From Suilimivivens sp964402925 (lineage in GTDB: Bacteria; Bacillota; Clostridia; Lachnospirales; Lachnospiraceae): a stretch of DNA of 64,000 nucleotides. The stretch covers positions 1 to 64,000 of the forward strand of contig CAYOED010000003.1 of NCBI GenBank assembly GCA_964402925.1. The letters are read 5' to 3'. Shown here one piece after another: positions 17,851-26,743 of the stretch (position 1 is the stretch's first letter; every line of letters starts with the position of its first letter). Both the position numbers and the translations under genes were made by a program. Below the pieces are notes generated by a model that was not told the origin of the DNA, ran no database searches, and saw only the letters and a program-made list of their open reading frames with translations.

Positions 17851-19044
17851 TCAATTGCAGGATTCCATCACAACTTCCCACATTTGTGCAATCCTCTTTT
17901 TCAGGTCAAACCCTTCCCTGACCTTTCTGCTGCCATTTTCAGCAATCGCAATCCTCTCTTCCTCATGACCCAAATAATATTCTGCTTTCGCTGCCAGATC
18001 CGCCATTCCTGAATACATCACCAGATCAACACCATCTTCAAAATATTCCGCTATCTCTGGTTGATAATTTGTCATACAAAATCCACCGCAGGCAAGAATG
18101 TCCAGTACCCGTTTTGGTATTCCTGACTGGATTGTTCTCGATGTAATATTAAGGTTGATTTTACTATTGTAAAAAATATGCGGCATCTCGCTCTCGTAAT
18201 CCGCATAGCCCTTTTCTCGCAAATACTGACCTCGAACTGCTTCTTCTACAGCATAACTGCTGTACAAAGTCAAGGGATGCCTGTCACTGAGCACCTTGAT
18301 GATCTGCTCCCTTTCCCTTGCGGTCACCTCGATTCCAATAGCATCAGCTGCCATCTGCACGGGATTGCTGATATAATTATCGCCCAGCTTCAGTTCACAT
18401 TTATCAACAATTTCTTCTACGATCTGCGGCTGAAGCGAATCAGCAAGTAAATTATAACCATAAATAAGCATCTGCGACTTAATCAGCCCTTCCACATATC
18501 CATGTGTATACTCTGTAAGTTCCGCTCTCCGCAGACGATTCTTTTCTCCATTATACATATTTCCCACAAAGGAAATAGAACACTTATATTTTTCAGTAAG
18601 CTCCGGCTTTTCGCTTTCTATCTTTCTAAGCATTTCCAAAGTATTTTCTTCCACAGCTAACGGGAAATGATAAATGTGCTTCGCCCCCAACTCCTGCAAT
18701 CTTTCCGTATACCATGCATCAAAACAGAAAATATAGTTATATTCATTTCCAAGTGTTCCCGACATCAAGGTGTTCATCGGGCAATCATAAATCCATGATA
18801 CATAAGGAATATGGTTCATATCACATAGCATGGAAATAAGCGGAAAATAGTCATAACTAAAAACGGCTTCCACACATTTTTCGTGAATGAGCGACAACAT
18901 TTCCTTCGCATACTCACCATCCGCATGATAGTCTTCCATCTTTCTTGAGAACAGGATGCACTCCATTCCTATACTGCGCATACTCTCTGCAAGGGCATTA
19001 TCGCCCAGCGCGCCCCAATGGTAAATCAAAACTCGCTTTATCAT
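17851..19044 (-). CDS. CgeB-like glycosyltransferase (DUF3880 plus GT1-type C-terminal domain)
   Basis: This 397-residue protein has an N-terminal DUF3880-like half (MIKRVLIYHWGALGDNALAESM, YVSWIYDCPMNTL) and a C-terminal glycosyltransferase half (INLNITSRTIQSGIPKRVLD, LACGGFCMTNYQPEIAEYF). It is the same family as the tandem pair at 27830-30191 but diverged. Proteins of this type act on spore-crust or flagellar glycans in other Firmicutes. It has its own strong promoter and stands alone between regulators and an Rpn nuclease. The sugar and acceptor are unknown. Confidence 0.75.
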   Translation of the reverse strand: MIKRVLIYHWGALGDNALAESMRSIGMECILFSRKMEDYHADGEYAKEMLSLIHEKCVEAVFSYDYFPLISMLCDMNHIPYVSWIYDCPMNTLMSGTLGNEYNYIFCFDAWYTERLQELGAKHIYHFPLAVEENTLEMLRKIESEKPELTEKYKCSISFVGNMYNGEKNRLRRAELTEYTHGYVEGLIKSQMLIYGYNLLADSLQPQIVEEIVDKCELKLGDNYISNPVQMAADAIGIEVTAREREQIIKVLSDRHPLTLYSSYAVEEAVRGQYLREKGYADYESEMPHIFYNSKINLNITSRTIQSGIPKRVLDILACGGFCMTNYQPEIAEYFEDGVDLVMYSGMADLAAKAEYYLGHEEERIAIAENGSRKVREGFDLKKRIAQMWEVVMESCN

Positions 19045-19090
19045 GCTTCCTTCCTCTCTGACACTATGAACTTCCTATTACACACGCTAA

Positions 19091-19119
19091 AGTATAGCAT
19101 GTAAATGCATGTTTGTCAT
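19091..19119 (-). promoter_or_regulatory. sigma-A promoter of the CgeB-like gene
   Basis: ATGACA (19114-19119), a 17-base spacer and TATACT (19091-19096) on the minus strand, about 45 bp before the start at 19044. Confidence 0.7.
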
Positions 19120-19192
19120 GCAAAATCTTCTTAACTTTTCTTAAAAGGTAGATTTCAACTACCCCCTATCCATCACTCTGAAATCTAATCTT

Positions 19193-20206
19193 TTAGCTTA
19201 TGCATGCGACAAACTCTTCAACATTTTTCACGCGTACCGCCAGTTTGAGCCAGCTTTTTAAAACCTTAAAATTATCCTCTTCCATGATCCGTCTCTTTAA
19301 ATCATCTGAAACAGTTCCACAGTCTTCCAGTAGATCAATGATGGATTCTGCTCTTCCTTCTGCTCTTCCTTCATTCTTCAAATCTTCTATTGCTTTACAC
19401 ATAGCCTTACCTTTACCCTTCCTCTGTTTCTTTTCTTCAATAAGTTTACTCAAATCTTTTGAATGCGTCATCTGACTGAGCATATACCAGCTTTCTTCAT
19501 CCATACTTTGACACATACCATCCGTTTTTATATAGTTCATAAAATTCTTTTGGCTGTTTCGCCTCTGATACAATTCAAAAAGCGGTCTGAGTTCTGTCTT
19601 AAAATATTCAAAGTGATGAAACTCTGCCAGATCAAGAAAATGCAGCGGATACTCCGGCACCAGCTTTTTAAGTTCTAATTCCTCCGGTTGTCCCAATGCG
19701 TTGAAATGAATCATTTCGTGAAGACTCCGGGCACCCTTCCACATTTCCTCTCCCCAATATACAATCAGGGTTGCTACAGGATAAAGTCTGTCCTCTTTTC
19801 GTACCTTATACAGATATTCTCCATCGTCACGATACACCTTGCTCCCCTTACCCTCCTGATACTCTCTGTTCTTCTTTTCATTTTCATGCATTATTTTCCT
19901 GATTTGACGGTCATATTCAAGCGCTTCCTGTAACATGATACGAACCGGCATGCCGTAATCAACCTTCGTCTGATTTTCTAAGGCAAAAACCGCAAGTCTA
20001 TGTCCTTTTCTGCTCTGCATCATAACCAAGTCACGTGTTCTCTCTACTACCGCCTTCTTGTCCGCTTTAGGCAAAACCGGTGTAATTTCCTCCAGTTCTT
20101 CCGGATGAATCATCTGCCTGCCTTCAAACACACCGCCGTTCCAAAGATCTGCATATCTTCTGGTATCTTCCAGATAAGATTTCAGTCCAATATCCAGACT
20201 GCCCAT
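19193..20206 (-). CDS. Rpn family (PD-(D/E)XK) recombination-promoting nuclease/putative transposase
   Basis: This 337-residue protein matches the Lachnospiraceae version of the Rpn/YhgA-like family. It has the N-terminal KSYLEDTRRYADLWNGGVFEG, a core with VFALENQTKVDYGMPVRIM (the E-x-Q nuclease motif) and PVATLIVYWG. A low-complexity GRAEGRAES segment lies near the C-terminus. Relatives promote RecA-independent recombination and vary by recombination of their C-terminal parts. No terminal repeats of an insertion sequence flank it. ATG at 20206 follows GGAGG. Confidence 0.8.
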   Translation of the reverse strand: MGSLDIGLKSYLEDTRRYADLWNGGVFEGRQMIHPEELEEITPVLPKADKKAVVERTRDLVMMQSRKGHRLAVFALENQTKVDYGMPVRIMLQEALEYDRQIRKIMHENEKKNREYQEGKGSKVYRDDGEYLYKVRKEDRLYPVATLIVYWGEEMWKGARSLHEMIHFNALGQPEELELKKLVPEYPLHFLDLAEFHHFEYFKTELRPLFELYQRRNSQKNFMNYIKTDGMCQSMDEESWYMLSQMTHSKDLSKLIEEKKQRKGKGKAMCKAIEDLKNEGRAEGRAESIIDLLEDCGTVSDDLKRRIMEEDNFKVLKSWLKLAVRVKNVEEFVACIS

Positions 20207-20381
20207 AGTACCTCCTTCGCAGAAGATACCGCTATTTCCCCATCGATACGGATTCTCCTGCCTTATTCATTTTTACTTGGAATAAAAGCATGATTTCCTT
20301 CGACGCCACTGGCATATAAAATCGTTTCACGTTTTAACGATCAGAAATGTAATAGAATATTAAAAAATATGCTTTGATATA

Positions 20382-20410
20382 AGTATACCATGATACCTTA
20401 TATTTGTCAT
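20382..20410 (-). promoter_or_regulatory. promoter of the Rpn gene
   Basis: ATGACA (20405-20410), a 17-base spacer and TATACT (20382-20387) on the minus strand give a leader of about 175 bases to the Rpn gene. Confidence 0.6.
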
Positions 20411-20453
20411 TTCATTTTTTTATATCTAAAATAGAATCTGAATTCTAAACTTC

Positions 20454-20482
20454 TTTTAATCTTCTCCTTGACATGCTATAAT
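20454..20482 (+). promoter_or_regulatory. possible promoter of the glycosyltransferase island
   Basis: A perfect TATAAT (20477-20482) lies 42 bp before the first island gene. The hexamer 17 bases upstream (TTTTAA) is a poor -35. The rest of the 20207-20523 spacer is AT-rich and shows no gene. Confidence 0.4.
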
Positions 20483-20523
20483 ATCTATTAAATCAAACCA
20501 GCTATTGACAGAAAGGATACTCT

Positions 20524-21558
20524 ATGGCATATATCAGCGTTATCATCCCATGCTACAACGTAGCCCCCTATATCGACCGGTGCCTGACCACCATCACTTC
20601 CCAGACAATCGGAGTAGATGCCTTGGAAATCATCTGCGTGGATGATGCTTCCACCGATGACACGTGGGCACATTTGCAAACTTGGGAGCAGCGTTATCCT
20701 GATAATATCATGCTGATACACTGTAACGAAAACGGCAAGCAAGGTACTGCCAGAAATATTGGGATTTCCTATGCTTCTACAGACTGGATTGCTTTTATTG
20801 ATTCTGATGACTGGGTGGAGCTTGATTACTTTGAAAAGTTATTGTCCATTGCCATCCAGTGCCAGTGTGATTTTGTATCTTGCGATCAAATACGTGATCC
20901 TTCTCAAACATTAACCTATTCCGCCCAACGTGAAAATGGTTGCGAGAGCGGATTGATTATTATAAATACAGTTTCGGAAAGAAAATCATTCATCATCACC
21001 GCAAGCATGAATTTTTCTGCCTGTAGCAAATTAATCCGAACCAGCTTTCTTATAAATAATCAAATTATTTTCCCTGAAAATATTGCATATGAAGACCATC
21101 TCTTTACTAGCTTATTGTACCTTTATGCCAATAGAGTTTATATTTTAGAAGAGTATTTGTATCATTATTTTGTCAACCGCTCCTCTACTGTTCTTACTAA
21201 AAATGCTGATTATCACCCCGACATGTTGACGACCAGTCTTATATTGTGGGATGAATGGCACAAAAGGGATTTTTTTATAAACTATAAAGATGAATTAGAA
21301 TTTCTTTTTCTGGATTCATGTTATTTTCTGTTTCTGAAAGTATTAACAATGCGCTTTGATACTCCTTCTTTTTCTCTTTTTCAATTATCCAGAAAATTGG
21401 TTCTTGAACATATTCCTGATTTTCGGTCTAATCCTTACGCAGATAAGTTGACTGATTTTCACAAAATATTGCTTGATCTGCTTTGGCAGCCGCTTAACCG
21501 TTCAGACTTTCTTAAACTGACTGAAACCGCGAAAGAATACTGGAAATATAACCGTTAA
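20524..21558 (+). CDS. GT2 family glycosyltransferase, island copy 1
   Basis: This is a 344-residue inverting GT-A enzyme. Nucleotide-sugar binding motifs are VIIPCYNVAPYIDRCL, CVDDASTDD and the metal-site FIDSDDW (near residue 95). No membrane segment is seen, so it is probably cytosolic. Residues 1-106 are nearly identical to the copy at 24755, while the C-terminal acceptor half differs strongly. First gene of the plus-strand island that ends beside flagellin; a flagellin-glycan role is inferred from position. Confidence 0.85.
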   Translation: MAYISVIIPCYNVAPYIDRCLTTITSQTIGVDALEIICVDDASTDDTWAHLQTWEQRYPDNIMLIHCNENGKQGTARNIGISYASTDWIAFIDSDDWVELDYFEKLLSIAIQCQCDFVSCDQIRDPSQTLTYSAQRENGCESGLIIINTVSERKSFIITASMNFSACSKLIRTSFLINNQIIFPENIAYEDHLFTSLLYLYANRVYILEEYLYHYFVNRSSTVLTKNADYHPDMLTTSLILWDEWHKRDFFINYKDELEFLFLDSCYFLFLKVLTMRFDTPSFSLFQLSRKLVLEHIPDFRSNPYADKLTDFHKILLDLLWQPLNRSDFLKLTETAKEYWKYNR

Positions 21559-21604
21559 CAATTTTTTTCTTTCTCCACCTCTAATTATAGAAAGGATTAC
21601 CGTT

Positions 21605-23362
21605 ATGGACATTATAAGACACGCTATCGAGAAACAAGATTACATAAAAGCCTTTGATCTACTCAAAGAGTATATTGCCTCTAACCCTATTTACACAGAC
21701 GCAATTGCTATTTTAGAATCTTCTATCTACATGGGCCTTGGGGACTTCCATGCTGCACTGCCATGTATTCAGGATGGGTTAAAATTCAATCCAATCAACC
21801 ATGAGCTTTATTTCATGTTGGGTATGGTATACGAATCGTTTTCTGAATATAACAAAGCATACTTGTGTTATGAAAATGCCTTATTTCACTGCAAAGATAA
21901 CAAAGACGACTACACTGCCATCGAGGAACATTTTCTTAGTTTTATCAACGAAACCGGCACAGTAGTTCCAAAGGTTTCCATTATTCTTCTCAACTTTAAT
22001 CAGTTGACCTATACAAAGAACTGCATTACCTCTATACGGGATTATTGTCCGGCTTCTTCTTATGAAATAATCTGTGTGGACAACGGTTCCCTGGAATGCC
22101 CACAAGAATGGTTAAAGGCGCAGCCTGATATCAAATACCAAATTAACCCTGAGAATCTCGGATTTGCTGGAGGATGCAATGTTGGAATCCGTATGGCAAC
22201 TCCCGGCAATGATATCTTTCTTCTAAATAATGATACCCTTTTGACAGAAAATGCTTTGTTCTGGCTTCGTATGGGGCTTTATGAAAAAGAGGAAATCGGT
22301 GCTTCCGGCGCTGTCAGCAATTATGCCGGGAACAGGCAGACTGTCTCTGAGAGCTTCAACAGCCTATCAGAATGTTTGGAATACGGCTTTACACACAATG
22401 TCCCCATGGAGCAGCCTTTTTCCTACCGCGCTATGCTGATAGGCTTTGCTATGCTCATTAAGCATACTGCCTTTGAAAAGACAGGGCTGCTTGATGAAAG
22501 TTTCTTTCCGGGAAACTATGAAGATAACGACTATTGTACACGATTAATATTTAATGATTATAAGCTGGTTCTCTGCAAAAACAGTTTCATTTATCACATT
22601 GGCAACGCAGGATTTTCTACACTGGAAGAACATAATCAGGGTAGCAGCTATTCTAATCTTATGGAAATAAATTGTCATCGTTATATGGAAAAATGGAATA
22701 TCAGACCAACTTATTCCTTCTATTGCCGCACAGAATTAATTGATCTGATGGATCCGGAAGACAAAGCAAATGCCATCAACTGTCTTGACATTGGCTGTGC
22801 CTGCGGTGCTACCTTACTCGAAATCCAAAACCGTTATCCCAATGCAAAACTTTACGGCATTGAACTAGATCCCCACAGTGCGGCTTTCGCTTCCCACATT
22901 GCTGCCGTGGTTCAAGGAAATATAGAAACCATGGATTTCCCTTTCGATGTTTCTTTCGATTACATTATTCTGGGAGATGTTCTGGAACATTTAGTTGAGC
23001 CGGGACAATTATTAAAAAAGCTGAAATCACACTTATCTGACCGAGGCGTAATCATCACAAGCATACCTAATATCTTACATTTTTCCGCCATAGGTCAAAT
23101 CCTGATGGGCAGCTTCGCCTACGCAGATTCCGGTGTGCTTGACAGAACGCATCTGCGATTTTTTACTCTATATGACAGTGTCAATCTGTTACAGAATTCG
23201 GGTTATGAAATCACGCACCTTCAAAAGCTTGTTGAAAGACCTAGTAGTGATTTTACTACTATGAACAATTTACTTGACCGCCTTGCTTCCATCCCTAATG
23301 TGGTGGATAAAGAACAGTTTTATGTTACGCAATATATTTATAAAGCTAAACCAATTCCCTAA
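21605..23362 (+). CDS. TPR - GT2 glycosyltransferase - SAM methyltransferase fusion
   Basis: This 585-residue protein has three parts. Residues 1-110 are TPR-like helices (YKAYLCYENAL-type). Residues 123-370 are a GT2 domain (VSIILLNFNQLTYTKNC, ENLGFAGGCNVGI, FLLNNDTLL, YEDNDYC). Residues 385-580 are a class I methyltransferase (LDIGCACGATLLEI, YIILGDVLEHL, GVIITSIPN). One polypeptide could add a sugar and methylate it or a neighbouring sugar. It lies 46 bp after the first GT2 gene with AAAGGA before the ATG. Confidence 0.85.
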   Translation: MDIIRHAIEKQDYIKAFDLLKEYIASNPIYTDAIAILESSIYMGLGDFHAALPCIQDGLKFNPINHELYFMLGMVYESFSEYNKAYLCYENALFHCKDNKDDYTAIEEHFLSFINETGTVVPKVSIILLNFNQLTYTKNCITSIRDYCPASSYEIICVDNGSLECPQEWLKAQPDIKYQINPENLGFAGGCNVGIRMATPGNDIFLLNNDTLLTENALFWLRMGLYEKEEIGASGAVSNYAGNRQTVSESFNSLSECLEYGFTHNVPMEQPFSYRAMLIGFAMLIKHTAFEKTGLLDESFFPGNYEDNDYCTRLIFNDYKLVLCKNSFIYHIGNAGFSTLEEHNQGSSYSNLMEINCHRYMEKWNIRPTYSFYCRTELIDLMDPEDKANAINCLDIGCACGATLLEIQNRYPNAKLYGIELDPHSAAFASHIAAVVQGNIETMDFPFDVSFDYIILGDVLEHLVEPGQLLKKLKSHLSDRGVIITSIPNILHFSAIGQILMGSFAYADSGVLDRTHLRFFTLYDSVNLLQNSGYEITHLQKLVERPSSDFTTMNNLLDRLASIPNVVDKEQFYVTQYIYKAKPIP

Positions 23363-23524
23363 AAAGCCTTACTATCATACAGAGCAATTATAGAAGCCAA
23401 AACTTCTTTCAATCCCTTTTTTTACATGTTATAATTCTTACTATACAGCGGCAGGGGATACACGTGTTAGACCAGATGCAAATCATCCCCTGTATAAAAA
23501 CGAATAGATGGGGGACCTAAAAAC

Positions 23525-24712
23525 ATGACTCAACAAGAAATTGCAGATGAATTGTTTCATACAGGAAAAGAAGTTAAGAAGAGTATTCTTGATATGGCAG
23601 AGGCATCACAAATTGACAAATCAGTTGATGGTTCCGTCTATTTTCAGTATGTGCAGATATTAAAGAATCTGAATTTATTGTACCAGTCTATGGATACAGG
23701 GCTGGAAAATTTCGACCAGACGATTGAAGAACTGTCAAATGCTGTTCCCAATTTGGATGATGAGAATGCGTTTGTTTCTAAATTTATATTGTTGCTGAAC
23801 AATATGCTTATGAACACGATAAAGTTTCGTCAGAAATACTGTCTGATTCGGCGCAATGATCCGGTTCCGGGTCTTGCTTCCCATATTATAACGAATCTTG
23901 GACAAATTGTTGTAAGTCTCAATAACGGATATATTCCTGTGATTGATACGATAAATGCGGATAATATATTTACAGAATTAAGCAGACGCCACGCTGCAAA
24001 TGCATGGGAACTTTATTTTGATCAGCCTTTTTTTCCCCTTTCCGAAGAGATTATGGGCGATAAAAAAGTAAGGATGTTGGATGGTATTCCTGATTTTATG
24101 CCAAATTACAATATGGATTGTCTGATGAATCCGGAACTAATGGCATTCTGGAGAGGTATTATGAAAGAATATATGCCTATATCCGATACATTAAATGACA
24201 AAGTTCAGGAGTGCCTTGACAGACTGCCGTTTGATAATGGGAAGAAAGTTCTCGGTGTTTTGTGCCGGGGCACAGACTACGCGAATATCCGCCCATACAA
24301 TCATCCCGTCCAGCCGTCTCTGGAAGCTGTTTTTGCAAAGGCTGATGAATTTATGCATAATTACCAGTGCGATTACTGCTATCTTGCCACGGAGGATCAG
24401 GAAATATTAAATGCTTTTCGCAAAAAATATCAGAATCGATTGCTGACAACACAGGAAATCTATTATGAATCAGCTTTAAAAGATACCATCAATGAAGCGA
24501 ACAGCAAGCGTTGTATCAATATTTATCAAAAAAATATGGAATACCTGACAGCGCTGATTCTATTATCCAAGTGCCGTTACTTTATTGGCGGGCGCACCAG
24601 CGGAACAGTCGTCTCGATGCTTCTTTCCAATGGATTTGATGCAGAATTCATATGGAATTGTGGACGATATGGCATTGATGACACTTTAACATTAAAATCA
24701 TATATATGTTGA
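23525..24712 (+). CDS. O-fucosyltransferase-like protein, 395 residues
   Basis: The N-terminal 130 residues are helical with no family I recognise. The C-terminal two thirds carries VLGVLCRGTDYA, CDYCYLATEDQEIL and CRYFIGGRTSGTVVSMLL. These resemble the arginine-containing nucleotide-sugar site and following motifs of the GT-B NodZ/O-fucosyltransferase group. That assignment is tentative. It is preceded by a 162-bp gap with an inverted repeat (CAGGGGAT ... ATCCCCTG), and its coding strand looks more purine-rich than its neighbours. It may be a separate insertion between the two GT2 paralogues. Confidence 0.55.
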   Translation: MTQQEIADELFHTGKEVKKSILDMAEASQIDKSVDGSVYFQYVQILKNLNLLYQSMDTGLENFDQTIEELSNAVPNLDDENAFVSKFILLLNNMLMNTIKFRQKYCLIRRNDPVPGLASHIITNLGQIVVSLNNGYIPVIDTINADNIFTELSRRHAANAWELYFDQPFFPLSEEIMGDKKVRMLDGIPDFMPNYNMDCLMNPELMAFWRGIMKEYMPISDTLNDKVQECLDRLPFDNGKKVLGVLCRGTDYANIRPYNHPVQPSLEAVFAKADEFMHNYQCDYCYLATEDQEILNAFRKKYQNRLLTTQEIYYESALKDTINEANSKRCINIYQKNMEYLTALILLSKCRYFIGGRTSGTVVSMLLSNGFDAEFIWNCGRYGIDDTLTLKSYIC

Positions 24713-24754
24713 TAATTATTAAATAAACTCGACCATTGACGGAAAGGATACTTT

Positions 24755-25795
24755 ATGGCACATATCAGCGTTATTATCCCCTGCTACAACGTAGCTCCCT
24801 ATATTGACCGGTGCCTAACCACCATTACTTCACAGACAATTGGAATTGATGCTCTGGAAATCATCTGTGTGGATGATGCTTCTACCGACGACACTTGGGC
24901 ACATTTACAAGCTTGGGAGCAGCGTTATCCCGATAATATTATACTGATACACTGTGACGAAAACGGCAGGCAAGGGACCGCTAGAAATATTGGACTTTCG
25001 TATGCTTCCGCAGACTGGATTGCCTTTATTGATTCTGATGACTGGGTGGAACTTGATTATTTTGAAAAGTTATATGCAATCACCAGGCTTGGTGAATGCG
25101 ACATTGTTTCCTGCCAGAACATAAGGGACTTCTCCACTTCCCTCACTTATTTTGACGACAGGAGTACCGGCAAAGAAAACCGTTTTATGTTAATTGACAC
25201 TGTCGAAAAAAGAAAACTATTCTTTAATTTACAAAGCGCCGGTTTTGCTGCCTGGGGTAAGATCATCCGCAAAGACCTACTCATAGATAATCATATTTAT
25301 TTTCCCGAAAGACTTGCCTATGAAGACAGTTATTGGGGGCCTCTTCTGCATTTTTATGCCGAACGGGTCTATCTGATTGAAGAAAGCCTGTACCACTATT
25401 TTGTAAACAGACAGTCCACTGTGCTGCAGATGGACGCAGACTATCATACGGACTGGCTTACCGTTCAATCCATGAAATGGAATGCTTGGGAGGAGCGCGG
25501 TTTTTTGGCAGAATACCGCGAAGAGTTGGAATACGATTTTTTATGTACCTGCTACCTTGGATTTCTCAAAATCAACTTTTTACGCTATACACAGCCATCC
25601 TATTCCCTTTTTCTTTTGGCAAAAGAAATCACATTAGAAAGAGTGCGTAATCATCAGCAAAACAAGTATATCAAGGAAGGGCTGACAGAATTTTATTTGA
25701 TACTCCTTGATTCACTCACGCTTCCTATAAGTAAAGCCCAGTTTCTGCAATTGGCGGAATATTCCAAGTCTTATTGGAACGCCTCAAAAAAATAA
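24755..25795 (+). CDS. GT2 family glycosyltransferase, island copy 2
   Basis: This 346-residue enzyme is a paralogue of the gene at 20524. The first 106 residues differ at only about ten positions, including the same DDASTDDTWAHL and FIDSDDWVELDYFEKL. The C-terminal 240 residues are clearly diverged, though some landmarks (YLYHYFVNR-type, AYED) persist. The ribosome site and about 15 bases before the ATG are also conserved with copy 1, so the duplication included the translation start. Probably a different acceptor with the same donor. Confidence 0.85.
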   Translation: MAHISVIIPCYNVAPYIDRCLTTITSQTIGIDALEIICVDDASTDDTWAHLQAWEQRYPDNIILIHCDENGRQGTARNIGLSYASADWIAFIDSDDWVELDYFEKLYAITRLGECDIVSCQNIRDFSTSLTYFDDRSTGKENRFMLIDTVEKRKLFFNLQSAGFAAWGKIIRKDLLIDNHIYFPERLAYEDSYWGPLLHFYAERVYLIEESLYHYFVNRQSTVLQMDADYHTDWLTVQSMKWNAWEERGFLAEYREELEYDFLCTCYLGFLKINFLRYTQPSYSLFLLAKEITLERVRNHQQNKYIKEGLTEFYLILLDSLTLPISKAQFLQLAEYSKSYWNASKK

Positions 25796-25809
25796 TAAGG
25801 GATATCACT

Positions 25810-26694
25810 ATGAAAATCCAATACCTAAATGGCGGTCTCGCCAACCAGATATTTCAATACATTTTTGTCAGACACGCTCAGCTTTCCTGTGAATGTCCGG
25901 AAGAATGGTTTTTTGATGATTCTTTTTTCTTCCTGAATCAGGTACACAACGGCTATGAATTAGGGCATATTTTTCATTTAGAACCCAATCTGCTCAGCCA
26001 ATACTTTGATTCCGATATCTGGAATCAGCTGATTGAAGAAAAAAGGAATGGCGGCAGCATCCCCCAGTCCTTTAAAAATCTTGGTTTTGACATTATCATG
26101 ATTACCGAATTTGAAAATTATCGTGAACACAATCCTTTTGATGGACAGATATACCGCATTCCAGGCAATACTTTTGTCCCGGAAATCATTAAGGCTGACA
26201 ATGAATTTGTTTATTATCACGGATATTGGCAACATCCTGACTGGTTTCGAAGCTATCAGCCCCTTCTGAAAAAGGAACTTTCTTTTCCGCCTATTGCGGA
26301 TGATCGGAACCGCTTTTACGCCAGCCAGATTCTGAACTCCAAGTCCGTTGCCGTGCACATCCGCCGCGGAGACTACGCTGAGTTTGGCTGGGCTTCAGAT
26401 GCGGATTATTATTTGAAGAAAATAAAAGAAATTTTAATCCATCATCCTGACGCTGCCTTTTACGTCTTTTCAGATGACATCCCCTGGTGCAAACAGAATC
26501 GCGATGCGCTTGGGCTTGGTCTTTCCCCAAACGTAACCTATATTGAAGGGAACACGCAAGGGCATAACTACATTGATTTGCAGCTTATGAGCATGTGCCG
26601 GATCATGATTATCAATCGAAGTGCATTTGGTTACCTTGCCATGCTCTTAAATGATCGTCTGGATTGCTTCTATTTTGATGAATCTGACCGATAG
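25810..26694 (+). CDS. GT11 family alpha-1,2-fucosyltransferase-like enzyme
   Basis: A 294-residue protein from the ATG at 25810, chosen over 25774 because AAGGG lies eight bases before it and homology starts at MKIQYLNGGLANQIFQY. The GT11 signature HIRRGDY is at residues 183-189, followed by YVFSDDIPWCK and LMSMCRIMIINRSAFGYLA. GT11 enzymes transfer L-fucose from GDP-fucose in alpha-1,2 linkage. GDP-fucose synthesis genes are not in this window. The upstream GT2 gene ends 15 bp earlier. Confidence 0.85.
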   Translation: MKIQYLNGGLANQIFQYIFVRHAQLSCECPEEWFFDDSFFFLNQVHNGYELGHIFHLEPNLLSQYFDSDIWNQLIEEKRNGGSIPQSFKNLGFDIIMITEFENYREHNPFDGQIYRIPGNTFVPEIIKADNEFVYYHGYWQHPDWFRSYQPLLKKELSFPPIADDRNRFYASQILNSKSVAVHIRRGDYAEFGWASDADYYLKKIKEILIHHPDAAFYVFSDDIPWCKQNRDALGLGLSPNVTYIEGNTQGHNYIDLQLMSMCRIMIINRSAFGYLAMLLNDRLDCFYFDESDR

Positions 26695-26743
26695 AAAAGC
26701 TTAGGCTGCTGTCCGAAATATATAAAACTGGAGAATAACATCT

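Noticed and set aside
19150..19186. Hairpin AGATTTCA/TGAAATCT after the Rpn gene as a terminator
   Set aside because: The stem is 8 bp with a loop of about 20 bases and a poor T run; too weak to call.
19193..20206. Rpn gene as part of an insertion sequence
   Set aside because: No terminal inverted repeats or target duplications were found; kept as a domesticated or free-standing nuclease gene.
20469..20482. TTGACA next to TATAAT before the glycosyltransferase island
   Set aside because: The two hexamers are only a few bases apart, so they cannot be the -35 and -10 of one promoter; only the TATAAT was kept, with low confidence.
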